Shown one piece after another: positions 8,029 to 16,818 of a DNA stretch of 64,000 nt; position 1 is the stretch's first letter, and the number at the start of each line of letters is the position of its first letter. The position numbers were made by a program, and so were the translations under genes. Below the pieces are notes generated by a model. The model saw only the letters and a program-made list of their open reading frames with translations, was not told the DNA's origin and made no database searches. Origin of the DNA: Agrobacterium vitis (lineage in GTDB: Bacteria; Pseudomonadota; Alphaproteobacteria; Rhizobiales; Rhizobiaceae); contig NZ_JACXXJ020000005.1 of assembly GCF_014926405.1 (NCBI RefSeq), forward strand, positions 377,001 through 441,000, in the 5' to 3' direction.

Positions 8029-8844
8029 ATGGCGAGCGAACATCGCAAAATCCTGGCCGCAGGCGAGCCGGAGATGATTTTCGAAACGCAGGCGCTTGGT
8101 TTCACCGTCGATGGCCGTGCGTTGTTGCGGGATGTGTCGATCGGTTTCCGTAAGGGTGAGATTTCCGGCCTTGTCGGCCATAATGGTTCGGGCAAATCCA
8201 CATTGCTGAAGCTTCTCGCCCGCCAGCAAAGCCTGACATCCGGGACGATCCATTTTGCCGGGGCGGATGCCAGCGCGCTTGGGGCGCGTGATTTTGCCCG
8301 CAAGGTTGCCTATCTTCCACAGGACGTCACGGCGGCCCATGGCATGACCGTGCGCGAACTGGTGGCCTGCGGGCGCTATCCCTGGCATGGAGCGCTTGGC
8401 CGGTTTACCGAGATTGACAAAGCCAAGGTGGAAGAGGCGCTGGATCTTACCCATGTCCTGCCCATGGCGGACCGCATGGTGGATACGCTGTCGGGCGGCG
8501 AGCGCCAGCGGGCCTGGATCGCCATGCTGGTGGCGCAGGACAGCGAATGCCTGCTGCTGGATGAGCCGACCTCAGCGCTGGATATCGCCCATCAGATGGA
8601 CGTGCTGGCGCTGGTGCGCCGTCTGTCGCAGGAAAAGGGTTTGAGCGTCATCATCGTCCTGCATGACATCAACATGGCCAGCCGCTTCTGCGACCGGCTC
8701 TATGCGCTGAAGGCCGGGCAATTGATTGCCGAGGGCTCCCCCACCGCGCTGATGACCCGTGAGACGCTGAACGCCATCTACGGCGTCGATATGGACGTCA
8801 CCCGCCATCCAGGTTTGGAGATCCCGCTCGCCTATGTCTGCTGA
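8029..8844 (+). CDS. fhuC: Ferric hydroxamate ABC transporter ATP-binding protein
   Basis: 271 residues. ATG at 8029 follows AGAGGA with good spacing; an in-frame start 27 bases upstream is less likely. The motifs are complete: Walker A GHNGSGKST, Q-loop YLPQDVT, signature LSGGERQR, Walker B CLLLDEPTSALD and the switch His in VLHDIN. This is the FecE/FhuC/BtuD subfamily of metal-chelate importers. It is the first gene of a tightly overlapping fhuCDB operon (11-base overlap with fhuD) and powers uptake from periplasm to cytoplasm. It is divergent from the AraC gene, with about 100 bases for shared control. Confidence 0.93.
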   Translation: MASEHRKILAAGEPEMIFETQALGFTVDGRALLRDVSIGFRKGEISGLVGHNGSGKSTLLKLLARQQSLTSGTIHFAGADASALGARDFARKVAYLPQDVTAAHGMTVRELVACGRYPWHGALGRFTEIDKAKVEEALDLTHVLPMADRMVDTLSGGERQRAWIAMLVAQDSECLLLDEPTSALDIAHQMDVLALVRRLSQEKGLSVIIVLHDINMASRFCDRLYALKAGQLIAEGSPTALMTRETLNAIYGVDMDVTRHPGLEIPLAYVC

Positions 8845-9733
8845 TCCTTTCCTGCCGCTCAGCCGCCGCCATCTTTTGGCCGGGGGTGTGAGCCTGTTGA
8901 TGACATCCGTTGTTCATGCCGACGAAGCCCGGCACAGCCGTGTTGTCTGCCTGGATTACGGACTTGCCTCGACCCTGTTGGCCTTCGGGGTCACGCCGCT
9001 GGCGGTCGCGTCTCTGGCCGATTGGGACAAATGGGTGGAAGAGCCACGCATGCCTGATGGCGTGATCGATCTCGGCTCGTCCTGGGAGGTCAATTTCGAA
9101 TTGCTGATCGCCCTGAAGCCCGACCTGATCCTGTCGACGGCTTTTAACGACCCGCTGAACCCGCGGCTGCAAGCCTTGGCACCGCTGTTTCGCGCCAGCA
9201 TCTATGCGCCTGACACCACCGATATCCTGACCGCCTCTTACAGCGCGACGCGGGATCTCGGCAAGGTGATGCGGCTGGAGGCAAGGGCCGAGGCCTTTCT
9301 GGCCGAGGCCGATGCGTTTTTCGAGGCCTGCCGCGCCCGCCTTGCCCGACTGAATGCGCCGCCGGTGGCCCTGGTCAATTTTATGGATGCCCGCCATGTG
9401 CGGGTCTATACGGCGCCCGGTCTTTACCACGATGTCCTCCAGCGGCTGGGCCTCACCAATGCCTGGCAAAAGCCCGGCAATTACTGGGGCTTCGAGCTGA
9501 TCGGCATCGAGACCCTGGCGACAATCACTGATCCGCGCGCCCGGCTGATTGCCTTCGAGCCTGTTCCCGCCGATGTCATGCCGACCTTGGCAAAGAGCCC
9601 GCTCTGGCAGGCCTTGCCGATGGCAAAGCCGGAGCGCTTCGCTGTCCTGCCCTCGACCCTGATGTTCGGGATGGTGGTGGAAGCCATGCGCTTCGCGCGC
9701 CTGCTGACCGACTACTTGGACAGTCAAGCATGA
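8834..9733 (+). CDS. fhuD: Ferric hydroxamate-binding protein
   Basis: 299 residues. The N-terminus has SRRHLLAGG followed by a hydrophobic segment, resembling a Tat-type signal, with cleavage near VVHA-DE. No lipobox is present, so it should be soluble in the periplasm. The body follows the FhuD/BtuF-type fold: VVCLDYGLASTLLAFGVTPLAV at the start, LGSSWEVNFELLIALKPDLIL in the middle lobe and a long backbone helix. It delivers the ferric siderophore to FhuB/FhuC. It overlaps fhuC by 11 bases and fhuB by 4 (ATGA), indicating translational coupling. Confidence 0.88.
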   Translation: MSADPFLPLSRRHLLAGGVSLLMTSVVHADEARHSRVVCLDYGLASTLLAFGVTPLAVASLADWDKWVEEPRMPDGVIDLGSSWEVNFELLIALKPDLILSTAFNDPLNPRLQALAPLFRASIYAPDTTDILTASYSATRDLGKVMRLEARAEAFLAEADAFFEACRARLARLNAPPVALVNFMDARHVRVYTAPGLYHDVLQRLGLTNAWQKPGNYWGFELIGIETLATITDPRARLIAFEPVPADVMPTLAKSPLWQALPMAKPERFAVLPSTLMFGMVVEAMRFARLLTDYLDSQA

Positions 9734-11709
9734 ATATTCCGTTCTCTTCCAGACCGTCCTATCTAGGTCCGCTCCTCGTCACCCTGCTGCTTGCCGGTCT
9801 TGGGGGCCTGATGGCCTGGCACGGCATTGCGCCGGTACTGGCGCGGCCTGAAAGTGCGGGTTACGACATCGATTATGCCGTGCTTTACAATGCCACCCTG
9901 CCGCGTTTGGCGATGGCGTTAATCTGCGGGGGCGCGCTGTCTCTGTCGGGGGCGCTGTTCCAGCAGGTGCTGCGCAATCCGCTGGCCTCGCCGACCACGC
10001 TTGGCGTTTCGGCGGGGGCCAATCTCGCCATCGTCCTGGCGCTGCTGCTGTCGCCCGGTCTGCTGGGTTTTGGCCGCGATATGGTGGCGCTGGCCGGCAG
10101 CGCCCTTGCGGCGGGCCTGGTGCTGCTGATGGGCTTGCGGCGTGGCTTTTCACCGTTTTCGCTGGTTATGTCCGGGCTGGTGGTCAGCCTGTGGTGCGGG
10201 GCGCTGTCGAGCGTGCTGGTGCTGCTGAACGAGCGCTATCTGGTCAGCTTGTTCATCTGGGGGGCGGGATCGCTCGCCCAGCAAAGCTGGGTTCCGGCGC
10301 TCACCCTTCTGCCCAAGGTCGGGCTGGTGGCACTGGCCGCTGCCCTGTTGCTGCGGCCGCTTACTCTCGTCGAACTGGGGGAGGCGGGGGCCTCGGCGCT
10401 TGGCGTCAAGACCGGCCATTTGAGGGCGGCGGCTATTGCGCTTGCCGTGTTGCTGGCGGCCTTCGTCACCAGTGCGGTCGGGGTTGTCGGCTTTATCGGG
10501 CTTGTGGCACCAACGCTTGCCCGGCTGACTGGCGCGCGGCGCTCCGGCGCGCTTTTGGTCTGGTCGACCCTGATCGGTGCGGCGCTGTTGTTCTTTGCCG
10601 ATAGCGCATTGCTGCTGCTTGCCGACCAATTCAGCGACATGCTGCCGACCGGGGCTGTCACCGCCTTGTTCGGTTCGCCGCTGCTGCTGGTGTTGCTGCC
10701 GTTGTTGAAAACCCGGCATCGGATCATAGTCGAGCGGGTGCCGAAGCCTCGGCATCTTGCCTCGACGCGGACGGTCTTGATCGTGGGGCTGATCGGTGGC
10801 GTTGCGTTGATCGCCATGGCGCTACTGTTCGGGCGCAGTACCGTCGGCGATTGGGCTTTTCTGTCTCCTTCGCTCTACAGCGAAATTCTGCCTGTGCGCT
10901 TTCCCCGCGTTTTGGCCGCCTTTGCCTCTGGAGCCATGCTGGCGGTGGCCGGGTTGATCCTGCAACGGCTGACCGGCAATGAAATGGCCAGTCCGGAAGT
11001 GCTGGGCATCAGTGCCGGAGCAACCTTCGGGGTCACGGTGGCGGTGTTCTTCCTGGCGGCGCCAAGTCTTGGGATGCAACTCGGTTTTGCTGCGGCAGGT
11101 TCGCTGACTGTGTTGGCGGTGATTTTCCTGTTTGCCGCCCGGGCCGGTTTTGCGCCGGAACGGGTGCTGCTGGCGGGCATTGCGCTGAGCGCCATGGTCG
11201 ATGCCGTGGTCGGCGTGCTGGCGGCCAGCGGCGATCCCCGCGCCACCTTCCTGATGCGCTGGATGAGTGGCTCGACCTATAATGTCACGATGACGAGTGC
11301 CATCACGGTGACGGTCATCGCCGTGGCTCTGGTGGTGATTGTCGCCTTGCTGCGCCGCTGGCTGGACCTGCTGCCGCTGGGTCCTTCTGCTGCGGGCGCA
11401 CTTGGCGTGCCGCTCGCAATGGCCCGGCTGTTGCTGCTGCTGTTGGCAGGTGCTCTCAGCGGTGCGGCTACCCTGACGGTCGGCCCCTTGAGCTTCGTCG
11501 GCCTGATGGCCCCGCATCTGGCCCGCGAGGCCGGATTGCTGCGCGCCGGGCCGCAACTGACCGGTGCCGTGTTGATCGGCGGCGTGCTGATGATGATGGC
11601 CGACTGGATTGGCCGGACCCTGGTCCACCCTTACGAAATCGCCGCTGGCCTGGTCTCGGCGCTGATCGGCGCGCCGGTGCTGATCCTGCTGATGCGCCGG
11701 AGGGCTTGA
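9730..11709 (+). CDS. fhuB: Ferric hydroxamate ABC transporter permease, double-length
   Basis: 659 residues, the fused double permease peculiar to FhuB: two homologous FecCD-type halves (about 1-325 and 345-659). Each has around ten membrane helices and the conserved elements GALFQQVLRNPLASP / ALILQRLTGNEMASPEVLG-like, LGVSAGA / LGISAGA, and GFIGLVAPTLAR / SFVGLMAPHLAR near the ATPase-contact loop. A single polypeptide therefore makes the whole membrane channel with two FhuC subunits. The ATG overlaps the fhuD stop. The double length supports hydroxamate rather than heme or B12 specificity, since those systems use a single-length permease dimer. Confidence 0.93.
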   Translation: MNIPFSSRPSYLGPLLVTLLLAGLGGLMAWHGIAPVLARPESAGYDIDYAVLYNATLPRLAMALICGGALSLSGALFQQVLRNPLASPTTLGVSAGANLAIVLALLLSPGLLGFGRDMVALAGSALAAGLVLLMGLRRGFSPFSLVMSGLVVSLWCGALSSVLVLLNERYLVSLFIWGAGSLAQQSWVPALTLLPKVGLVALAAALLLRPLTLVELGEAGASALGVKTGHLRAAAIALAVLLAAFVTSAVGVVGFIGLVAPTLARLTGARRSGALLVWSTLIGAALLFFADSALLLLADQFSDMLPTGAVTALFGSPLLLVLLPLLKTRHRIIVERVPKPRHLASTRTVLIVGLIGGVALIAMALLFGRSTVGDWAFLSPSLYSEILPVRFPRVLAAFASGAMLAVAGLILQRLTGNEMASPEVLGISAGATFGVTVAVFFLAAPSLGMQLGFAAAGSLTVLAVIFLFAARAGFAPERVLLAGIALSAMVDAVVGVLAASGDPRATFLMRWMSGSTYNVTMTSAITVTVIAVALVVIVALLRRWLDLLPLGPSAAGALGVPLAMARLLLLLLAGALSGAATLTVGPLSFVGLMAPHLAREAGLLRAGPQLTGAVLIGGVLMMMADWIGRTLVHPYEIAAGLVSALIGAPVLILLMRRRA

Positions 11710-11781
11710 GGGACTTTCCTGCACCCCCGTTTCCAGGCATGATTTGCTCGTTGTGATGATGACGGGGAACGGAAAAAGCCC

Positions 11782-12162
11782 ATGCATAAGGGATCATGTC
11801 TTTGCGGCGCTGTTCGCTTTCAAGTGAACGGTGATTTACCGCCGCCGGATGCTTGCCATTGTTCTAAATGCCGCAAGCATTCTGGCCATTATTTTGCCTC
11901 GACCGATGTGCCAAAAGACAAAATAGAGATCGATGGCAGCGAGACTATCAGCTGGTATCAGTCCTCGGAAAAAGTCAGGCGCGGCTTCTGCTCAGTCTGC
12001 GGAACGTCGCTGTTCTTCGATCCGCCAGCAAGAGACTGGATCGCCGTTGCCATGGGCGCTTTCGATGGTCCCACCCAGACGCGGCTCAAAATGCATATCT
12101 TCGTTGCCGACAAGGGTGACTATTACGATATCGCTGACGGTTTGCCGCAGAACCAGCAATAG
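11782..12162 (+). CDS. GFA/CENP-V family zinc protein
   Basis: 126 residues, the normal length. Zinc-binding Cys pattern: SCLCGAV near the start, CHCSKCRK (about 31-38) and CSVCGTSLF (about 70-78). The family includes glutathione-dependent formaldehyde-activating enzyme, but most members with this arrangement have unproven substrates, so only the fold and metal sites are claimed. GGAACGGAAAAAG precedes the ATG. It follows fhuB by 72 bases on the same strand without an obvious terminator, but iron transport relevance is not implied by its family. Confidence 0.85.
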   Translation: MHKGSCLCGAVRFQVNGDLPPPDACHCSKCRKHSGHYFASTDVPKDKIEIDGSETISWYQSSEKVRRGFCSVCGTSLFFDPPARDWIAVAMGAFDGPTQTRLKMHIFVADKGDYYDIADGLPQNQQ

Positions 12163-12188
12163 AGTATCGAGGTGAAAATCCGCATTCA

Positions 12189-12546
12189 CAGTACACGACT
12201 CAAACGGTTTGATATGCCGCGTACCCCCTCATCCCCCTGCCGGGACCTTCTCCCCGATGGGGAGAAGAGACCTGCGGCATCCTCTTGTGCCTTATACCAA
12301 GAGTCATTTAAAATGACCGATGGCATGCCTTTTTCGAATATCTCAAGCCTTTGATGCATTTGAGATATTCGAAAATGTTATCAGGTGAGGATGCGTCAGC
12401 ATCTTCGGGCCTTGGTATTATATGCGCGGCAAAAGCCGATAAAACCCTTTGCCAACAGCCTTAGGATGAGGCTCAGTGCTGTCGTGTTGACCTCTTCTCC
12501 CCAGCGGGGAGAAGTCCCCGGCAGGGGGATGAGGGGGGCGAAGCCA
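12189..12546. repeat. Composite intergenic repeat with inverted RIME-like units
   Basis: Starts CAGTACACGAC, contains two inverted type-A units (about 12224-12272 and 12491-12545; core CCTTCTCCCC with GGGGAGAAG), and carries the 123-bp element at 12295-12417 in the middle. The whole block without that element matches 60351-60580: the right part from TTATATGCGCGGC to GGCGAAGCCAATT has about nine differences in 130 bases by eye. It fills the 548-base gap between the GFA gene and the receptor together with a palindrome and terminator; no gene is seen. Confidence 0.85.
12295..12417. mobile_element. 123-bp non-autonomous palindromic element (MITE-like)
   Basis: Ends are TACCAAG and CTTGGTA, flanked on both sides by TTA (12292-12294 and 12418-12420). 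The related composite repeat at 60451-60460 reads GCCTTATATGC, exactly what results from removing this element and one TTA, so it is an empty site and the TTA is a target duplication. Inside is a perfect 16-base inverted repeat (TTTTCGAATATCTCAA at 12331-12346 and its complement at 12360-12375) and a smaller GTCATTTAAAATGAC palindrome. No coding capacity; it would need a transposase elsewhere. Confidence 0.8.
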
Positions 12547-12589
12547 ATTACAGCGCCGTGCGCCATATATGGCGCACGGCGCTGTAATT
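12546..12589. repeat. 44-bp perfect palindrome
   Basis: Perfect two-fold symmetry centred between 12567 and 12568, reading AATTACAGCGCCGTGCGCCATA then its complement. A divergent relative (ACAGCGCCGTGCG then a 16-base palindrome) sits at 60321-60348 next to the other composite repeat, so this is another repeat family rather than a gene-specific operator. Confidence 0.8.
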
Positions 12590-12643
12590 TCAAATCGAAC
12601 CTTGATTTTCGGTCCGATGGCTAACCAGCCTTGCGGCAGGCGC

Positions 12644-12680
12644 AAAAAAACCGGCGACTTCTTTCGAAGCCGCCGGTTTA
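12644..12680 (-). terminator. Rho-independent terminator of the second siderophore receptor
   Basis: On the minus strand AACCGGCGGCTTC, GAAA loop and GAAGTCGCCGGTT, followed by a run of T residues; one mismatch in a 13-pair stem, starting about 30 bases after the stop. Confidence 0.9.
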
Positions 12681-12710
12681 GTTGATCTGCGTTTTGATAA
12701 AGGCTTGCCG

Positions 12711-14867
12711 TTACCAGGTATATTTCAGCGTCCCCAGCACCGTACGGCGGTCGCCGTAGTAGGAGCTGCCGTAATAGGTGGTGGTGACGTATTTCTTGTC
12801 GAACAGGTTTTTGGCATTGATCGCGAAGGTGACGTTGTCTGTCACCTTGTAGCTCGCCATGGCATCGACCACGGTATAAGCATCGACCTTCACGGTATTG
12901 GCCGAATCGCCGTAGCTGGAGCCGACATAGCGGACACCGCCGCCCAGCGTCAGGTCGCCGCGCCAGCCATCGCCTGGAATGGTATAATCCACCCAGGCCG
13001 AGGCGGTGTTCCTCGGAACGCGCTCGGGGCGGTTGCCAGCATCGCCGCCGGTACCGTCTTCCTTGATCTCGGCATCCCAATAGGAATAGGCAAGCGTCAT
13101 GTTCCAGCGGTCGTTGAGCGCCACCTTACCCTCCACTTCCACGCCGCGCACCCCGACCTTGCCGATCTGGCGCTGTAGTATGGGGGTGACGTTGGAGGGA
13201 ACATTGGTTTGGGTTATGTCGAACAGGGCGACCGTGAACAGGGCGTCGAAACTGTCGGGCTTGTATTTCAAGCCGATTTCATACTGTTCGCCTTCCTGCG
13301 GCTTCAGGGAGCCTTCAACGGAATAGCCATTGGCGGTCGGGGTCACCAGCGGCTGGAAGGACGTGGAATAATTGGCATAAGCCGCCAGTTCCGGCGTGAT
13401 CTTGTAGCTCAAGCCGATCCGCTTGGTGAAGGCTTCCGACGTGTTGTTGTCGCTCGTGCCGGTATAGAGGTAGTCGGCTTTGGTATTGACATAATCATAA
13501 CGCCCGCCCAGCGTCAGGATCCAGCGGTCATCCAGCGTCAGCTGTTCCTGGGCGTAGACGCCAAGAGCCTTCTGCTTGACCTTCCAATCGAGATAGGGAT
13601 CGAGAGACACGCAAGAGCGACCGCAATACACCGGATTGTTGATGTCGATGCCCGGGGCCGAGCCATAGCCAATGACTTCATGGGTGCTGTCATAGGCATA
13701 GTCGACGCCTAGCAAAGTCTTGCTGTCGAGGCGATCCGTGCTGGTGTCATATTCCAGCTGATTGTCGATGGCGAAACGATCCGCCACGCCGTCCACGGCA
13801 TAGGCTTCCCGATTGACGCTCGAATCCGTGCTGGCGCCATAGACTGTCTCATAATCCAGGTCCACATGCGAGTAGCGGGCATTCTGCCGGAAGGTCAGGC
13901 CCTCGGTGATCTCGTGGCGGAACTCGTAGCCGACATCCTTCTGGATCGTATCGAACTTATTGAAGTCCGGCTCGCCGTAGAACCGGGTCGTATCGACGTC
14001 GAGACCGGCAGGGAAGCCCAGGGCCGGGGTGGTGTCGCGCTTGTTGTAGTCGGTCAGGAAGGTCAGTGACGTGCTCTCGTCGGGGCTGATGGTCAGGGCC
14101 GGTGCGACGTAGATGCGGTCATCGTTGGAATAATCCGAGCCCAGGTCGGCATTCTGCCATTTGGCGGTGACGCGGTAGGTAAAGACACCTTCCTTGTCGA
14201 GCGGCCCACCAAAATCCGTGCCGGTTTCGATATGGTTGTCGCCGAAGGTGGTATAGACCTCGGCATGGAACGTGTCGGTCGGATGTTTGGTGACGGCATT
14301 GATCATCCCGCCCGGACCGTTGAGGCCGAACAGGGTGGAGGTCGAGCCTTTCAGCACTTCCACGCGTTCCAGGCCATAGGGTTCGGTGCGGGCTGCGGTA
14401 AACCAGGCGGGAATGCGCGCACTCAGGCCATCGCGGTAGATGCCGAGCGTGGTCGTGTCGAAGCCGCGAATACGGTAATAGTCGTAGCGATCGTCGGAGC
14501 CGAATTCATCGACAACCACACCGGACGTATAGGCGACGGCGGCCTGCATGTCGCTGACGCCGCGTGTTTCCATTTCCTTCATGGTGACAACGGAGACAGC
14601 CAGGGGAATGTCGATGATCGGTGTATCGGTCTTGCTGCCGACAGTCGTCTCCTTGGCGACGATATTGGCATCCGGGCCGGTGGCCGAGGATTTGCCCTGA
14701 ACGGTAATGGTCGAGAGTTCCGTATCTTTCTCTTGCGACCACGCTTGCGAGGCGGCAGCAATCAGCGCCAGGCCGGCAATACTGCCGAGCAGCAATTGTC
14801 CATGTCTGGACATCGTCCGGTTCGCAGCCTGCGCGCGTCCACCGGCCCCCTTCGTCATTTTCGTCAT
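12711..14867 (-). CDS. TonB-dependent siderophore receptor
   Basis: 718 residues. The ATG at 14867 follows GGAAGGCGGAG; the signal sequence ends near ASQAWSQE and is followed by a TonB-box-like STITVQGK. Plug signatures: IDIPLAVSVVT, YRIRGFDTT, LERVEVLKGSTSTLFG and GPGGMINAVTKHP. The barrel ends in RRTVLGTLKYTW with the terminal Trp needed for barrel insertion. A CGRSC pair about two-thirds through may form a surface disulfide. It is related to but clearly distinct from the receptor at 4540, so the fhuCDB transporter between them may serve two siderophores. Its own terminator and long upstream region show separate transcription. Confidence 0.9.
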   Translation of the reverse strand: MTKMTKGAGGRAQAANRTMSRHGQLLLGSIAGLALIAAASQAWSQEKDTELSTITVQGKSSATGPDANIVAKETTVGSKTDTPIIDIPLAVSVVTMKEMETRGVSDMQAAVAYTSGVVVDEFGSDDRYDYYRIRGFDTTTLGIYRDGLSARIPAWFTAARTEPYGLERVEVLKGSTSTLFGLNGPGGMINAVTKHPTDTFHAEVYTTFGDNHIETGTDFGGPLDKEGVFTYRVTAKWQNADLGSDYSNDDRIYVAPALTISPDESTSLTFLTDYNKRDTTPALGFPAGLDVDTTRFYGEPDFNKFDTIQKDVGYEFRHEITEGLTFRQNARYSHVDLDYETVYGASTDSSVNREAYAVDGVADRFAIDNQLEYDTSTDRLDSKTLLGVDYAYDSTHEVIGYGSAPGIDINNPVYCGRSCVSLDPYLDWKVKQKALGVYAQEQLTLDDRWILTLGGRYDYVNTKADYLYTGTSDNNTSEAFTKRIGLSYKITPELAAYANYSTSFQPLVTPTANGYSVEGSLKPQEGEQYEIGLKYKPDSFDALFTVALFDITQTNVPSNVTPILQRQIGKVGVRGVEVEGKVALNDRWNMTLAYSYWDAEIKEDGTGGDAGNRPERVPRNTASAWVDYTIPGDGWRGDLTLGGGVRYVGSSYGDSANTVKVDAYTVVDAMASYKVTDNVTFAINAKNLFDKKYVTTTYYGSSYYGDRRTVLGTLKYTW

Positions 14868-14948
14868 GCTCCGCCTTCCTTCATGCTGTCGGCGTGAGGA
14901 GATATCCCGTCTCCGTCACAGGCGGACAATATGAACTATACAAACGGA

Positions 14949-14966
14949 GTCAACTTTAAAATTGAC
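14949..14966. promoter_or_regulatory. Candidate operator upstream of the second receptor
   Basis: GTCAACTTTAAAATTGAC, an 18-base imperfect palindrome (one mismatched position) about 80 bases upstream of the receptor start in an AT-rich tract. Likely iron-responsive control is inferred from the gene, not from a recognised box. Confidence 0.4.
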
Positions 14967-15040
14967 AAATCCACGAAGGTTTTATTTGTTTAAAAATGCC
15001 TTTAAAAGATATGGCTTTTAGAGGTTTTCAGGGAAAACCT

Positions 15041-15077
15041 AGAGTCTGTCTGGCTCAATCTGAACCTGACAGACTCT
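15041..15077. repeat. Hairpin repeat (GTCTGTC family)
   Basis: AGAGTCTGTC and GACAGACTCT, 10-base perfect arms with a 17-base loop (TGGCTCAATCTGAACCT). A second copy with the same loop length and similar loop sequence lies at 29982-30014. Located between the receptor and the tRNA gene. Confidence 0.7.
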
Positions 15078-15162
15078 CAGTGAAGTAGATGCCGGGATGG
15101 AAAAAGGTCAGCAAAATAAAACCAGTCATGACTGATATTTAAAGGTCTGGTTTTTTGAAGAA

Positions 15163-15239
15163 TGGTAGCGGGAGGCGGACTTGAACCGCCGACCTTGGGG
15201 TTATGAATCCCACGCTCTAACCACCTGAGCTATCCCGCC
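15163..15239 (-). tRNA. tRNA-Met(CAT)
   Basis: 77 nt cloverleaf on the minus strand: acceptor GGCGGGA / TCCCGCT, D-arm GCTC...GAGC, anticodon loop TTCATAA with CAT, T-arm GGCGG TTCAAGT CCGCC and an encoded ACCA end. The first acceptor pair is G-T and the last anticodon-stem pair is weak. CAT could in principle be tRNA-Ile2 read after lysidine modification; the body sequence fits elongator tRNA-Met of rhizobia better. Confidence 0.9.
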
Positions 15240-15332
15240 GCACCTCAAGGACTTTTGCTTGTCGAGAAAGCTGTCCGAAGCGATGGGCGGCTTATAAGGC
15301 GAGCGTCGTTGCAAAGTCAAGCAGGCAAAATG

Positions 15333-15360
15333 CAAAAAAGGACCGCTGGTCGCGGTCCTC
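15333..15360 (-). terminator. Rho-independent terminator of mnmA
   Basis: On the minus strand AGGACCGC, 5-base loop, GCGGTCCT, then six T residues; 38 bases after the mnmA stop. Confidence 0.92.
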
Positions 15361-15397
15361 TTGCAATAAGCGGCTTTTACCTTGGGACAACAAGCGG

Positions 15398-16606
15398 TTA
15401 GGCAGCTTGTGCGCCCGCCAGAAGCGCCTTCAGGAAGGTCTCGGCTTCGGCCTGGCGTTCCGAGCGTTCGATAAAGCCGCCGCCATAGACGCGGGCGTCA
15501 GCACCTTCGCCCGAATAGAGCACGCAGGCCTGGCCCGGCGCAACGCCAGCTTCCCCCATGTCGAGGTCAACATAAATGCCGGTTTCATCGGCATGCAGAT
15601 GGGCCGGAGCAGGGGGACGGGTGGAGCGCACCTTGGCAAAACAGGCAAAACCGCCGCTTGCCTCATCCTCGATGGCGCGGTCGCCCAGCCAGTTGATGTC
15701 GCGCAGATAGACGCGGCGGGTTTCCAGCGCTTCACGCGGCCCGACGATGACCCGGCGCGACCGGGCGTCCAGATAAACGACGTAAAGCGGCTCGCCGGTG
15801 GCGACGCCGAGGCCTTTGCGTTGGCCGATCGTGTAGTGCAGGATGCCTTCATGCTGGCCCAGAACCCGGCCATCGAGATGGACGATATCGCCGCTCAATG
15901 CCGCGTTCGGCTTCAGCTTGTTGATGATATCGGCATATTTGCCCTGTGGCACGAAACAGATATCCTGGCTGTCGGCCTTTTGTGCGACGACGAGGCCCAT
16001 GTCCTCGGCCAGTTTGCGGGTCTCGGCCTTGGACAGGCCGCCCAGCGGAAAGCGCAGATAATCGATCTGTTCCTGGGTGGTGGCGAACAGGAAATAGCTC
16101 TGGTCGCGTTCGCTATCAATCGGGCGAAACAGGGCGCGGTGGCCCGGATCGTTCGGCAGGGGCGTGGCGCGTGAACGGATATAGTGGCCGGTGGCCAGCG
16201 CGTCGGCCCCAAGCTCGCGGGCGGTGGCCAGAAGATCGGCGAATTTGACCGTCTGGTTGCAGGCCACGCAGGGGATCGGCGTTTCACCGGCGATATAGCT
16301 GTCCATGAACGGATTGATCACCGTGTCGCGGAAGCGCTGTTCGTAATCCAGCACATAGTGGGGAATGCCCAGCGTCTCGCAGACCCGGCGCGCATCATCG
16401 ATATCCTGACCGGCGCAACACGACCCGGCCCGATGCACGGCGGCACCATGATCGTAAAGCTGGAGGGTAATGCCCAGCACATCATAGCCTTCGCGTTTCA
16501 ACATTCCGGCCACGACAGAACTATCGACGCCGCCTGACATGGCGACGACAACGCGGGTATCTTCCGGTCTCTTGTCAAAATCCAGCGTATTCACGGGGCG
16601 CGTCAT
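15398..16606 (-). CDS. mnmA: tRNA-specific 2-thiouridylase
   Basis: 402 residues. MnmA makes the 2-thio group of the wobble uridine in tRNA-Glu, -Gln and -Lys using sulfur relayed from a cysteine desulfurase. The PP-loop [11 protein letters not shown] lies at about residues 24-34, the catalytic Cys pair is in [14 protein letters not shown] and [11 protein letters not shown], and the IGQRKGLG element and C-terminal beta-barrel are present. The length is slightly above average, with an extra C-terminal tail ([17 protein letters not shown]). No strong ribosome site precedes the ATG, but the PP-loop position supports the start. A clear terminator follows. Confidence 0.95.
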   Translation of the reverse strand: MTRPVNTLDFDKRPEDTRVVVAMSGGVDSSVVAGMLKREGYDVLGITLQLYDHGAAVHRAGSCCAGQDIDDARRVCETLGIPHYVLDYEQRFRDTVINPFMDSYIAGETPIPCVACNQTVKFADLLATARELGADALATGHYIRSRATPLPNDPGHRALFRPIDSERDQSYFLFATTQEQIDYLRFPLGGLSKAETRKLAEDMGLVVAQKADSQDICFVPQGKYADIINKLKPNAALSGDIVHLDGRVLGQHEGILHYTIGQRKGLGVATGEPLYVVYLDARSRRVIVGPREALETRRVYLRDINWLGDRAIEDEASGGFACFAKVRSTRPPAPAHLHADETGIYVDLDMGEAGVAPGQACVLYSGEGADARVYGGGFIERSERQAEAETFLKALLAGAQAA

Positions 16607-16818
16607 TTCTCAAATGTCTGCGAGAAGACCGTTCTCGGCTGCTGCGGGCGGGCCTTGAGCACCGCCATGGGCAGGAAGAAGCGGATCATTCACAATGCAG
16701 CTTGCACGATGCAGCTTGGCTTATCATTCTATCAGCCAATTCCCGCCCGATATAGAAACAATTGGCCGTGCAATCAAGACCGGTGTTTTCATGTCCGTTA
16801 TGGTGGGGCTTCTGCCGC

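Noticed and set aside
10822..11787. 321-residue open frame opposite fhuB
   Set aside because: Its Gln/His/Arg-rich composition is typical of antisense reading through a high-GC membrane-protein gene.
12189..12710. Insertion sequence with transposase
   Set aside because: All open frames in the gap are short and repeat-derived; only non-coding elements are present.
15163..15239. tRNA-associated integration site
   Set aside because: No integrase gene and no duplicated tRNA 3' end were found in the flanking sequence.
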